DNA of 64,000 bases from Lachnospiraceae bacterium (GTDB lineage: Bacteria; Bacillota; Clostridia; Lachnospirales; Lachnospiraceae). Positions 1-8,019 of this stretch are shown here, one piece after another; position 1 is the stretch's first letter, and the number at the start of each line of letters is the position of its first letter. A program made the translations under genes and the position numbers. The DNA lies in NCBI GenBank assembly GCA_024693135.1, contig JAILLN010000049.1, positions 1 through 64,000 of the forward strand. Direction: 5' to 3'. The notes beneath the pieces are model-generated. The model made no database searches. It was not told the DNA's origin and saw nothing but the letters and a program-made list of their open reading frames with translations.

Positions 1-347
1 GCTGGGTAAACACCCGCGTGGACCTCGATTCGGTCGAGGTTGGTGATGTCCTCGTTTACCGCTCTCCTGCTAATACGCTCGTGCTGCACAGGCTTGTGGA
101 CAAATCATCCTCTGCTGATACCTCCTCGCTTCCTGTCACCATGCAGGGCGATGCGAACAGCATGTCGCAGGACGTGACCTTGAGCAGTATCAACTTCATC
201 GGAAGGGAAACTTTCACGATTCCCCGGCTCGGCGTGATGGTCGAACACATTCTCTCCAACAACGCCATCTGGTTCATCGTCGTCCTCTTCGTCCTCCTCG
301 CTGCCGTCCCCTGGGAATCCATCCACAGACGGAAGTGCATCGAGTGA
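1..347 (+). CDS. SipW-like type I signal peptidase, C-terminal part (5' end outside window)
   Basis: The reading frame is open from the left edge and ends with TGA at 345-347. The visible part reads as the back half of the S26 signal peptidase fold: a DLDSVEVGDVLVY stretch, then LVLHRL, then MQGDANSMSQD, which matches the conserved GDxN/D box of ER/SipW-type signal peptidases, then GRETFTIPRLGVMVEHI. A single hydrophobic segment (IWFIVVLFVLLAAVPW) and a short basic tail close the protein, as in SipW, which has a C-terminal membrane anchor. The family cleaves signal peptides of exported proteins, often those encoded next door. The catalytic Ser lies upstream, outside the window. A sigma-like gene follows 32 bp later on the same strand. 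Confidence 0.75.
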   Translation, partial: WVNTRVDLDSVEVGDVLVYRSPANTLVLHRLVDKSSSADTSSLPVTMQGDANSMSQDVTLSSINFIGRETFTIPRLGVMVEHILSNNAIWFIVVLFVLLAAVPWESIHRRKCIE

Positions 348-378
348 TTCACCCGCGCATGTGCTGGGAGGAACCATC

Positions 379-843
379 ATGGATTACACATCGTTGAGCG
401 TGGAAGTCCTCTTTGCGGAGCTTCAAAAGCATCCTTCAGATAGTCCTGTTCTTGAAGAACTCGCCCAGCGCATGTGCCCTATCATCATGACCGAGGCTTT
501 AAAGTACCGCAGTCAGCTTCCGTTTGACACGGATGATTACATGCAGGAGGGACGCATCCTCTTATGGCAGATTGCTCTTCAGAGGAGCTACCGGCAAGGT
601 TGCTTCACGAGGTACTTTGCAACCGCCATCCGCTTTCGCTTCAGCAATCTGTTCAGGGACTACGTTCTGAAGAACCTCGTCCGGATCGGTGAATACCAGG
701 ATTTCTACGGTAACACCTATCAGATCCTCGTCGTATCCGACTATGCCAAGAACTACCGTGAGAAGCACCGGGAGCATTGCCGCCGGAGCTACGCAAAGAA
801 ACGTGGTCGACGGGTAAACACTAAGGACGGGCAGGATGAATAG
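379..843 (+). CDS. sigma-70 region 2-like protein
   Basis: The product is 154 aa from the ATG at 379, preceded by GGGAGG seven bases upstream; an upstream in-frame GTG at 361 has no such site. The centre (DTDDYMQEGRILLWQIALQ, followed by FTRYFATAIRFRFSNLFRDY) matches the core-binding and -10-recognition helices of sigma-70 region 2. After it comes a basic tail (EKHREHCRRSYAKKRGRR) instead of a recognisable region 4 helix-turn-helix. Such short sigma-like proteins are common in clostridial mobile elements and accessory operons. It directly follows the signal peptidase on the same strand, so the two are probably co-transcribed. Its target promoters cannot be read from the sequence. Confidence 0.6.
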   Translation: MDYTSLSVEVLFAELQKHPSDSPVLEELAQRMCPIIMTEALKYRSQLPFDTDDYMQEGRILLWQIALQRSYRQGCFTRYFATAIRFRFSNLFRDYVLKNLVRIGEYQDFYGNTYQILVVSDYAKNYREKHREHCRRSYAKKRGRRVNTKDGQDE

Positions 844-1896
844 TCACCCTTGTACTTCTCGTTAGTGAAGATACATTCCCACCGCCTTTCAATCGAACCT
901 CTCTCCAGGGGAGATCGGCTCATATCGGCAGTCAATCATCTGGCTGACTGCTCATATCAACCGGTTTTCCCTGGTGTATTTTGCTCTCTGTGTGACTTCC
1001 TGTTGGGGCTACTTGGGGCTATCTTTTTCGGTCTTTTTTATATATGTATTTCTATATATGTATTTAATATATTTACTTGCCCCTACTTGCCCCTAGAATA
1101 AAATAAACATATATAAACTAATAAATATATATAAACTAACAAAGATATACATACTGACTGACCAGTGATTCACATCCCCTGTGCCTTTACATGCTTGCGC
1201 CGCAGTAGCTCCTCTGTTTTTTTCGAGCTGCTGCGTGGCAGAATGCTATGATCGACCTCCGTGTCTCATTTTCGTCGGCATCCTTGCCACTAAATATCTT
1301 CGGTGTCCACGCCGCAGTTATACCCGCCTCGTCAATGCCAGTTCCAACCGGCACATCATGTGATTATCACACGCCTGCTGTGGCCTCAAATCGAAAGAGG
1401 CGACGACCCTATCAAACTATCTCTAAGAGAGGGTCTGGCTTTAACTTCACCGCTGTAAAAGTCAAAGAGCAGAATGTAGGATGAGAGAAATTAAACAGAA
1501 GTTCATTTCTGCCTCTCTGCCCATTCCAACCGACTGGAAAACGGCGTTCAACTCATTTTCCTGTCGGCTCGAATCGTCAGAGAATGATTATTACAAACTA
1601 TCTACAAGACCCCGGTATGAGTGAAATCAAATCCTCTCTACATCTGCACTCTTTCAAAATGTATTTCACATCCCCCGCAACCCTGACAAACTCTTGTACT
1701 TTTACATCAATACGTTTATTCTTGGACACCATCTTCGAGATAGTCCGCTTCTCCTTCAATGGATAAATACATAGCCAGCACTGAAAGTGGTATGATAAAC
1801 TCATTCTCAATAACGAGCGAAATGTTTTGTACACTTTTTGGTGGGGCAGAGAAGTTCTCGTGCAACGTGTCGAAATATTGGGTCGATTTCTGCGTT
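844..1896. other. AT-rich, repeat-bearing stretch without a confident gene
   Basis: No recognisable gene lies here. It holds a GGGGC doublet facing a GCCCC doublet, a duplicated 14-bp TA-rich unit, and tandem TATAAACTAA-type repeats near 1108-1140. Two small plus-strand frames are weak candidates: about 1273-1452 (ends ...LREGLALTSPL) and 1481-1621 (46 codons, begins MREIKQKF). A minus-strand frame around 1600-1731 (begins MVSKNKRIDVKV) overlaps the latter, so both cannot be real. None has a good ribosome site or a family I recognise. The stretch may be the decayed edge of a mobile element. Confidence 0.4.
1005..1093. repeat. paired GGGGC/GCCCC doublets around duplicated TATATATGTATTT
   Basis: GGGGC-TACTT-GGGGC at 1005-1019 faces GCCCC-TACTT-GCCCC at 1079-1093. 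The two could pair as a stem with five central mismatches. Between them lie two copies of TATATATGTATTT (1039-1051 and 1053-1065) at a 14-bp period. The arrangement is directly visible; its role (replication or excision site, or transcription end of the signal peptidase/sigma operon) is unknown. Confidence 0.5.
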
Positions 1897-2325
1897 TTAA
1901 GCCGCCATCTTTGGCGCTTTATTACAAAGCGCTATATCTCCAACTCTCTCGTAGACGTTAACAGCATGGAAACTAAAGCATGTAAAATCAGCTATATCTC
2001 CACAGTATCTCTTTTCACCCTTAAGCATTCTGCTTGCACCCAGGCTATGTGCAGAATCTGCAATGACAGCAACTCGTCCAATAGCCGCCTGGATCCTAGA
2101 GGCAAGATCACATTCCGGATTATCATGTCTATCCATCGGTTTGAACAAACTACGCTTCCGTTCTACAATCTCAAAAACTTTCTCGTAATCACAAACGATA
2201 CCGCAAAGGTCAACGGCCACTATTGCTTTAATCTATTGCTATTATTGTACGATATTATTCTTGCTTATTTTTAAAATCTAGGATCTAGTGTACGTGGGAG
2301 ACCCCGTGGATTTTCTCTGTAACGA

Positions 2326-2362
2326 CGAAAAGCTCACCTCCTCCAGGCGGAAGAGAGTGAGC
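2326..2362 (-). repeat. hairpin repeat, copy A (GCTCAC...GTGAGC)
   Basis: On the minus strand the sequence forms a GCTCAC/GTGAGC stem with a purine/pyrimidine-rich extension, followed by CTTTTCGT. It is a diverged copy of the hairpin at 2985-3023, in the same orientation. The similarity runs on about 40 bp beyond the hairpin. Confidence 0.55.
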
Positions 2363-2516
2363 TAAGACCTGCCCTCTTTTTATTGAATTTTCTACTCTGT
2401 ATTGTGGGTCAATCCAAAAGTATCCAAGAAGCCATCTCAACCTCTCTGGGTACTCGCGATCAACCTCAAATCCGAAGAAAAATTCAATTTCGAGACTCGG
2501 CTTAAACTCGTGAAGC

Positions 2517-2538
2517 CCTTGAAAAATCAAGGTTTTTT
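2517..2538 (+). terminator. intrinsic terminator-like hairpin with T6 tail
   Basis: Stem CCTTGA, loop AAAA, stem TCAAGG, then six T residues on the plus strand. No plus-strand gene precedes it in the window, so it was probably carried in with the inserted segment. Confidence 0.45.
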
Positions 2539-2984
2539 CTTGGTTGTCCCTATTATAACAGTTATCACTTCATCCCCTGGGCCAACACCGAGTATGCGGA
2601 GATTCAATTCCTCCGCTGTCGTAGCCGAATTCAAGCACACGACTTTCTGGCTGTACTTAGCAATCGCTTCCTTGGTGGTGCAATCAATATCTGTTTTTCC
2701 GGTTTCAAAATATGTAGCAAGCCGGCGCTCCAGCATCTTTGTCCTAGGACCGGTAGTTATCCAGCCGGAACATAATGCTTCTGCGACTTCATCAACCTCA
2801 AGTTCAGTTATATCGGGTGGGCTAAACTGTATTGTTCTTTTTTCCATTTTGTTTCCTTGTTTCCCTTAACTCCCCCAAAAAATCCTGCCAAGCGTATGTA
2901 ATCCACATAGACGATTATTAAAGATACCCCAGACACCATGCTTATCATCAATCGCGGAGACAGGCATAACCCGCTCTTTAGCCA

Positions 2985-3023
2985 CGAAAAGCCCACTTCT
3001 TTCGCCTCTGGAAGAAAGTGAGC
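2985..3023 (-). terminator. probable terminator of the exopolysaccharide operon (hairpin copy B)
   Basis: Read on the minus strand, a stem of about 13 bp (GCTCACTTTCTTC paired with GAAAGAAGTGGGC, a few mismatches) is followed by TTTTCG. It lies 28 bp after the stop codon of the last exopolysaccharide gene (3052), where transcription would be expected to end. A related copy lies inside the aminotransferase pseudogene. The short U-run makes it a moderate terminator. Confidence 0.55.
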
Positions 3024-3051
3024 CGAATCTTCAAGCCCCCATATGGTTTTT

Positions 3052-4119
3052 TTAGAAGTACGACGGCAGCTCGCCTGTGGACTTGATATAATCCTCAGCC
3101 CACTGCCTGGACAGGTCGGAAGGCGTCACGATGTCCTGGGACAGGGTGAGCCGGACCGAACCGTTCTTGGAGGAGATCTCCCGGATCACGTATTTCTCCT
3201 GCAGGGAGGATAGAGCCTCCTTCGGGTCCGGGTATTCCCGCTCGATGCCGTTGAAGGAGAGGATGACCGTCCCGCTGAGCTTTCCCATGAGGCGCTTCAC
3301 CGAGATCTCTTTGGTGTCCAGCTGTTCGAAGCCGGAGAAATTCTGTATGTCCCTCCCCGTAGCCTCGCAGATCTCCATGACCTCCTTTTTGGTGCAGTAC
3401 GGGAGGGAGGGATCGGCAAAAATGATGGTCTTGATATTGTACTTTTCCACAGCTTCCCGGATGCATTCCTTCCCGCCCACCACAGGGATCCCGTACATGG
3501 AGCGGTCCCAGCTGTAGGACTGTTCCGTGACGATACAGACAGGTTCCTGCATCTTGCCCGGCGAGGATAGGAGATCCTTGATGATCATCCTGGCCGTCTC
3601 ACCGCAGCCGATCACCATGACGCTGCCCGGCTCCGTGCCGCGCATGCTGTACATGGTCTTGAGGGAAAGATAGATCCGGTAGGAAAACCGCGACAGCATC
3701 GTAAAAAACAGCTGCCCTGCCGCGCCGATGACGTAATAGGAGACCGGCATCCGGAAGACGAAGATCAGCGTCCCCAAGACCTGGATCAGGGTGGTCACGG
3801 CACAGGCCCCCAGGATACGGACAAGCTCGTTGAAGCCCACGTATTTCCACATGCTGTTGTACAGGCGGAAGAATATGAATACCACCACGGTCGCTGCGGC
3901 AAATACCGGGGCAAACCGCAGGAAAGGCTTCCAATAGGTATCCAGGATCAGCGCGAAATGCAGCTCAAACCGCAAAAGCAGTGCCACGAAATAAGAAAAA
4001 TATGACATCACGATATCATACAGGATGAGGACGGCCGCGATCCTTTTCCATCCGACCAGGAGCCCGTTCTTCCCGGCTGCATCTTGTATTCTCTTCTCTT
4101 CCATCACTAACTCACCCAC
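3052..4119 (-). CDS. membrane and Rossmann-domain paralogue of CapD/PglF lacking the dehydratase domain
   Basis: The 355-aa product matches the first ~280 residues of the neighbouring 662-aa dehydratase. Four membrane segments span about residues 28-150 (shared LYD...LLLRF and RLYNSMWKY motifs; paralogue RLYQSVWKY). A CoA-binding-like Rossmann domain begins VMVIGCGETARM (168-179) and contains GIPVVGGKECI. Where the paralogue starts its catalytic dehydratase domain, this protein has only about 65 residues of unrelated sequence ending SYF. It therefore cannot be a 4,6-dehydratase. It may be a regulatory or scaffolding membrane subunit, or a decayed duplicate, but the frame is intact. The start is GTG at 4119; ATG at 4104 is the alternative. 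It is last in the operon, 137 bp after the full-length enzyme. Confidence 0.75.
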   Translation of the reverse strand: MGELVMEEKRIQDAAGKNGLLVGWKRIAAVLILYDIVMSYFSYFVALLLRFELHFALILDTYWKPFLRFAPVFAAATVVVFIFFRLYNSMWKYVGFNELVRILGACAVTTLIQVLGTLIFVFRMPVSYYVIGAAGQLFFTMLSRFSYRIYLSLKTMYSMRGTEPGSVMVIGCGETARMIIKDLLSSPGKMQEPVCIVTEQSYSWDRSMYGIPVVGGKECIREAVEKYNIKTIIFADPSLPYCTKKEVMEICEATGRDIQNFSGFEQLDTKEISVKRLMGKLSGTVILSFNGIEREYPDPKEALSSLQEKYVIREISSKNGSVRLTLSQDIVTPSDLSRQWAEDYIKSTGELPSYF

Positions 4120-4256
4120 TTTTCCTTATTCTCCCCGTCATCACACACACCCTCGGTCTTCTCTCCCAGCTCATCCCCGGCATCTCCGTGAAGGTCTCCC
4201 TGCCAATCCCGCACGCTTCCGGATTCCTGCCCCAGCTCATCCCCGGCGCTCCGCGG

Positions 4257-6245
4257 TCATCCTTCCTGCCGCTCCGGTCTTTTTGCCGGATGGTAGGTAT
4301 CCACCATTTCTTCCATCACCGAGACCAGGTCCGGATCGTTCCGGTAGGCCTTCTCTGCCAGCACCTTGAGATCCTCCAGGAATTTTTCCTTGTCAAAGGA
4401 TATCGGCTTTGCCACATGGATAAGGTCGTTGGCGGTCTTCTCCAGGCCCTCTTCGGCCATCAGCTTTTCCTCGTAGAGCTTCTCCCCCGGCCGGAGCCCC
4501 GTATATACGATCTTGATGTCCTTGTCGACACGATATCCGGTCATCCGGATCAGGTTCCGGGCCAGGGTATCGATCTTCACCGGCTCACCCATATCGAGGA
4601 CGAAGATCTCCCCGTTCCAGGCATATACACTGGCCTGAAGCACGAGGCTCACGGCCTCCGGTATGGTCATGAAGTACCGGATCACATCCGGATGGGTCAC
4701 GGTCACCGGCCCTCCCGCCTCGATCTGCTTTTTGAAAAGCGGGATCACGGAGCCATTGCTTCCCAGCACATTCCCAAACCGGACCGCCACATACTGAGTA
4801 CAGGGGTGCTCTCCCTGCTCTATCATCCTCCGGGTCCTTTCCTGATAGACCTCGTCCAGGTCGGAATGAAGCCGGAGCATCGGAAGCTTACGGATATCTC
4901 CTTCCCTGACGATCTCATCCATGGTCTGGATGACCATTTCGCACAGACGCTTGCTCGCTCCCATGACATTCACGGGGTTCACCGCCTTATCCGTGCTGAT
5001 CAGGACGAATCGCTCCGCGCCGTTCATCATCGCCGCATATGCTGTCTTGTACGTGCCGATCACGTTATTTTTTACTGCCTCGTCCGGGCTCATCTCCATG
5101 AGTGGCACATGCTTGTGGGCCGCCGCATGGTATACGATCTCCGGCTTGTATTTCTCAAACACGCCATAGACCTTCCGGCTGTCCCTTACCGACCCGATGA
5201 TCACGGTAAGCTCTACGCCGGGGTATTCCCGCCGAAGCTCCTGCTCTATGTCATAAGCGTTATTTTCATAGATATCGAAAATGATCAGGTGGGAGGGGCA
5301 GTGGGATGCGATCTGCCGGCATAGCTCACTCCCGATGGATCCTCCTCCCCCGGTGACCAGGATCCTCTTTCCGGAAAGGTAGCTGAAGATCTCGTCCAGA
5401 TCCACCCGGATGGCATCCCGGCCCAGCAGGTCCTCTACCAGGACCGGCCTCATCTGCCTCGTGCTGACCTCTCCGTTTGCAAATTGATACAGCCCGGGCA
5501 GGGCTTTAAGCTCGCAGTCCGTCTCTGCACATACCGCAAAGAAATCCCTCCGTACGGATGACGAAGCGGTAGGGATCGCAAAGAGGATCTGGGTGATCCC
5601 GTATTTCTCTACGCTTTCCAGGATGCTGTCCTTCCCGCCTACGATCGGCACTCCGTCGATATAGCGGTTCCATTTCCCCGGATCATCGTCTATGATGCAG
5701 CAGGGAATCACATCCGACTGCATGGAGCTCTTCAATTCCCTGACCGTCATCCGACCGGCATCCCCGGCGCCGATGATCAGAGCCTTCTGCTTATTGGCCC
5801 CGGAAGCCGCAAGGCTGCTGCGGATCAGATCCACAAACCGGTACATGAAGCGCATCGACGCGATCAGAGTGAACTGGATCCCCGCGCCCAAAAAATAATA
5901 AGATACCGGCATCCTCAGGTACAGGATCGTGATGCCTGCACCATGCAGAAGCGAAGCCACAGTAGACGCCGCAATGATATGCCACAGCTCGATGAAGCTC
6001 GCATACTTCCATACGCTCTGGTACAGCCTGAAGCACCAGAAGATCACAACAGCGGCCACCATGTATATGGGGATAAAGTGGAAATACGCATCCCTGTACT
6101 TTACCGGGATGAGGCTGTAGCTCATGTCAAACCGCAGCATCAGAGCCAGGAAGAAGGAAATGCCGGCCACGGCCGCATCATACAGCATCAGGTAGGCCGC
6201 GATCAGCTGCTTACGGGAGTGTTCAGATCTATCCTTATTGTCCAT
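4257..6245 (-). CDS. membrane-bound UDP-GlcNAc 4,6-dehydratase (CapD/PglF/EpsC family)
   Basis: The 662 aa are typical for full-length CapD/PglF. Four membrane helices lie in residues ~18-140, a first Rossmann domain starts ALIIGAGDAGRM (155-166), and the catalytic SDR domain starts with the NAD-binding GGGGSIGSE (299-307). The catalytic stretch ISTDKAVNPVNVMGASKR contains Asp419-Lys420 and the Met-x3-Lys (Met428/Lys432) that replaces Tyr-x3-Lys in this subfamily. The enzyme converts UDP-GlcNAc to the 4-keto-6-deoxy sugar, precursor of bacillosamine, legionaminic acid or FucNAc-type residues. Its start overlaps the kinase gene by 11 bp, indicating translational coupling. The decayed aminotransferase downstream would have been a natural next step. 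Confidence 0.92.
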   Translation of the reverse strand: MDNKDRSEHSRKQLIAAYLMLYDAAVAGISFFLALMLRFDMSYSLIPVKYRDAYFHFIPIYMVAAVVIFWCFRLYQSVWKYASFIELWHIIAASTVASLLHGAGITILYLRMPVSYYFLGAGIQFTLIASMRFMYRFVDLIRSSLAASGANKQKALIIGAGDAGRMTVRELKSSMQSDVIPCCIIDDDPGKWNRYIDGVPIVGGKDSILESVEKYGITQILFAIPTASSSVRRDFFAVCAETDCELKALPGLYQFANGEVSTRQMRPVLVEDLLGRDAIRVDLDEIFSYLSGKRILVTGGGGSIGSELCRQIASHCPSHLIIFDIYENNAYDIEQELRREYPGVELTVIIGSVRDSRKVYGVFEKYKPEIVYHAAAHKHVPLMEMSPDEAVKNNVIGTYKTAYAAMMNGAERFVLISTDKAVNPVNVMGASKRLCEMVIQTMDEIVREGDIRKLPMLRLHSDLDEVYQERTRRMIEQGEHPCTQYVAVRFGNVLGSNGSVIPLFKKQIEAGGPVTVTHPDVIRYFMTIPEAVSLVLQASVYAWNGEIFVLDMGEPVKIDTLARNLIRMTGYRVDKDIKIVYTGLRPGEKLYEEKLMAEEGLEKTANDLIHVAKPISFDKEKFLEDLKVLAEKAYRNDPDLVSVMEEMVDTYHPAKRPERQEG

Positions 6246-7233
6246 CCAAATAATTCTGATATCCCTCCTGTGCTGGATATCCCTCCTGTGCTGGATATCC
6301 CTCCTGCGCTGGATATCTCTCCTGTGCTGGATATCCCTCCTGTGCTGGATATCCCTCCTGTGCTGGATATCCCTCCTGCGCTGGATATCCCTCCTGCGCT
6401 GGGCTTTCCGCTTCCTGTCCTGTCTGTCTTACTCCGATATAATCCTCATCCAGATAGTAGTCTGACTCCTCTCCCTTGGTGCGGTCTTCCTTTTCTTCGC
6501 CGCCATAAGCCCCGTAGGAGCCATAGTAGGAGCCATAGTATTTGCCGTAATATTTCCCGTAATACTTCCCGTAGTATTTGCCGTAATAGCCCTTCCCGGA
6601 CTGCACAGGCACCTTGTTGAGCACCGCCCCCAGGATACGGCAGCCCGACTTGTCCAGCTGCTCCTTGGCCTTTTGCACGAAGCGGTAGCTCACGTTGTCG
6701 CTTTCCACCACCAGGATCACCCCGTCGGCCTTTTCTGCCACAAGAGCCGCATCGATGACGCTGCCCAGGGGAGGACAGTCGATGATCACATAATCAAACC
6801 GCTCCCGCAGGACCTTCAGCGTCTTCTCAAACCGCTCGGAACCCAGAAGCTCGGAGGGATTGGGCGCCACGGTGCCGGTAAAGATCATGTACAGGTTCGG
6901 CACCCCCTCGATGGCGCAGATCACGTCGTTGAGGGGAGCCTGGCTGGTCAGGAAGTGGGTAAGCCCTGCCACTTCCCGGTCTCTCTCATAGCGTGCCACG
7001 ATGACGGATTTCCGGATGTCGGCATCCACGAAGCATACCAGCTTCCCGTCTTCTGCAAAGCACCTCGCCAGATTGAAGGATACCGATGACTTGCCCTCGT
7101 TGGGCACAGTGCTGGTCAGGGCCACCACCTTGGTGTCGCTCCCGCAGAAGCGGACATTCGTCCTCAGCGCCTTATAGGACTCATTCGTCCTGAAGCTCAG
7201 CTTATCCAGTTTCTGAAAGTTTACAATCTCCAT
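6235..7233 (-). CDS. CpsD/CapB-type bacterial tyrosine kinase with extended Tyr-rich tail
   Basis: This cytoplasmic BY-kinase acts with its membrane activator CpsC/Wzz to control polymer length and export. Visible motifs are Walker A STVPNEGKSS (41-50), Walker A' VDADIRKS (69-76) and Walker B VIIDCPP (149-155). The tail is unusual: residues 214-244 are repeats of GKYY/GSYY with 14 tyrosines, then SDYYLDEDY, then eight copies of AQE(G/R)YP ending QNYLDGQ at 332, about 26 tyrosines in all. In CpsD homologues such tails are the autophosphorylation site. Here the repeats are 18-bp tandem units in DNA, so their number may vary between strains. The gene follows cpsC by 12 bp and overlaps the dehydratase start. 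Confidence 0.93.
   Translation of the reverse strand: MEIVNFQKLDKLSFRTNESYKALRTNVRFCGSDTKVVALTSTVPNEGKSSVSFNLARCFAEDGKLVCFVDADIRKSVIVARYERDREVAGLTHFLTSQAPLNDVICAIEGVPNLYMIFTGTVAPNPSELLGSERFEKTLKVLRERFDYVIIDCPPLGSVIDAALVAEKADGVILVVESDNVSYRFVQKAKEQLDKSGCRILGAVLNKVPVQSGKGYYGKYYGKYYGKYYGKYYGSYYGSYGAYGGEEKEDRTKGEESDYYLDEDYIGVRQTGQEAESPAQEGYPAQEGYPAQEGYPAQEGYPAQERYPAQEGYPAQEGYPAQEGYQNYLDGQ
6253..6404 (-). repeat. 18-bp tandem repeat coding AQEGYP in the kinase tail
   Basis: About eight copies of an 18-bp unit built around GGATATCCCTCCTGTGCT (plus-strand reading), nearly identical, with T/C changes between CTGTGCT and CTGCGCT. The length is a multiple of three, so copy-number change keeps the frame. 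Confidence 0.9.
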
Positions 7234-7245
7234 ATTGATCTGCCC

Positions 7246-8019
7246 TTACGCAGTCCTTCTTCGCCTGTCCTTCTGTGCAGGTTTCTTTTCCTTTTTCTTC
7301 TTTCCGGAAAGCTTCTTCTTTTTTGTCTTCTCTTCGCTCTCTTCCAGCGGGATGGTGCCCAGGGTATTGAGGCCAAGGTAGCGCTCGATGTCGTCCGTCG
7401 TCTTGATGGAATCATCCATCAGGTGCCTCACGGTCAGGATCCCTACGATGAATACAAATCCCAGCACGGCTCCGATCAGGGTATTCTTCGTCCTGCTCGG
7501 GCTCGTGGGGCTCTCCGCCACATGCCCGTAGTCCACGATGTTGGGAGCATCCGTCTCCATGACCTCCGACATCCTGGCACTGGATACGTCTGCCAGATTG
7601 TCCACAATGATCTTCGCCATCTGCGGATCCGGATTTTGGACCGTGACATTCAGGATCCTGGTGTTGGTCTCGTTTTCCACCTTCACATTCTTGACGAATT
7701 CATTGTAGTTCATGTTGAGGTCCAGATTGCTGATCACCTTGTCCACCACAGGCCGGCTGGTAATGAAGACCTTGTAGTCCTGGGTGAGCTGGGTTCCCGT
7801 CTGCAGATCCGCCAGCGAGGTGATGGAGGTGGAGCGGGTAAGTACATAAAGCATCGCCGAAGACGAATAGATCGGCGTGATGATGGTCACTGTAATGATA
7901 TAAGCCGCCACGGCTCCCGCCGCCGTCAGCCCGATGACCACCCACAGATGATCCAGCATGACAAATAAAAGCTCCAGCAGGTCGATTTCAATTACATCAT
8001 TTGATTTATCCTTGTCCAT
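7246..8019 (-). CDS. CpsC/Wzz-type chain-length determinant, kinase activator
   Basis: A 257-aa Wzz-family membrane protein. TM1 covers about residues 21-45 and is followed by the diagnostic ITPIYSSSAMLYV. The outside domain holds a coiled stretch (YKVFITSRPVVDKV, LNVTVQNPDPQMAKIIVDNLADV) and the P-rich pre-TM2 segment HVAESPTSPSRTKN. TM2 is about 181-200, followed by DDSIKTTDDIERYLGLNTLGTIP and a very basic tail. The cytoplasmic tail of CpsC proteins activates the partner tyrosine kinase, encoded next. The start is ATG 8019 with AGGAAGG upstream; a longer frame from 8085 would overlap the phosphatase gene by 80 bp. The real overlap with the phosphatase is 14 bp. Confidence 0.92.
   Translation of the reverse strand: MDKDKSNDVIEIDLLELLFVMLDHLWVVIGLTAAGAVAAYIITVTIITPIYSSSAMLYVLTRSTSITSLADLQTGTQLTQDYKVFITSRPVVDKVISNLDLNMNYNEFVKNVKVENETNTRILNVTVQNPDPQMAKIIVDNLADVSSARMSEVMETDAPNIVDYGHVAESPTSPSRTKNTLIGAVLGFVFIVGILTVRHLMDDSIKTTDDIERYLGLNTLGTIPLEESEEKTKKKKLSGKKKKEKKPAQKDRRRRTA

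Larger units (their letters stand above)
2240..2560. other. foreign insert inside the aminotransferase pseudogene
   Basis: The segment sits between the GPGDEVIT end of one aminotransferase piece and the KAIVAVDL start of the next. It contains no recognisable gene on either strand. It includes hairpin copy A (2326-2362) and a plus-strand terminator-like hairpin (2517-2538). Exact ends cannot be set without an intact homologue, and no terminal inverted repeats or target duplication were seen. Confidence 0.45.
1897..2847 (-). pseudogene. DegT/DnrJ/EryC1 sugar aminotransferase, interrupted and truncated
   Basis: Two coding pieces belong to one PLP-dependent sugar aminotransferase. The N-terminal piece (2847 to about 2565) carries ELEVDEVAEALCSGWITTGP and VVCLNSATTAEELNLRILGVGPGDEVIT, the standard start of the family. 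The internal piece (about 2235 to 1937) carries VDLCGIVCDYEKVFEIVERK and AVIADSAHSLGA...GDIADFTCFSFHAV, the region just before the catalytic lysine. Between them about 300 bp of unrelated sequence replaces the expected 45-50 residues, and after FHAV the frame changes into unrelated sequence and stops, so the PLP lysine and C-terminal half are gone. It lies downstream of the dehydratase genes, where a UDP-4-keto-sugar aminotransferase would make sense. It is certainly non-functional as read. Confidence 0.85.

Noticed and set aside
1481-1621. 46-codon plus-strand frame starting MREIKQKF
   Set aside because: Plausible composition but weak ribosome site and no known family; kept only as a mention in the spacer entry.
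4120-4256. Small plus-strand proline-rich frame between the two dehydratase-like genes
   Set aside because: Two imperfect copies of CAGCTCATCCCCGGC create the impression of a repeat protein; no start signals and no conservation evidence.
4188-5324. 378-codon plus-strand frame
   Set aside because: Antisense to the catalytic domain of the 4,6-dehydratase; His/Pro/Arg-rich as typical for shadow frames.
6253-6404. Regular 18-bp repeats considered as a CRISPR array
   Set aside because: There are no spacers; the units are contiguous and in frame inside the kinase gene.
6238-6465. Plus-strand peptide made of LLCWIS repeats resembling a membrane peptide
   Set aside because: It is the reverse reading of the AQEGYP repeats; no ribosome site.
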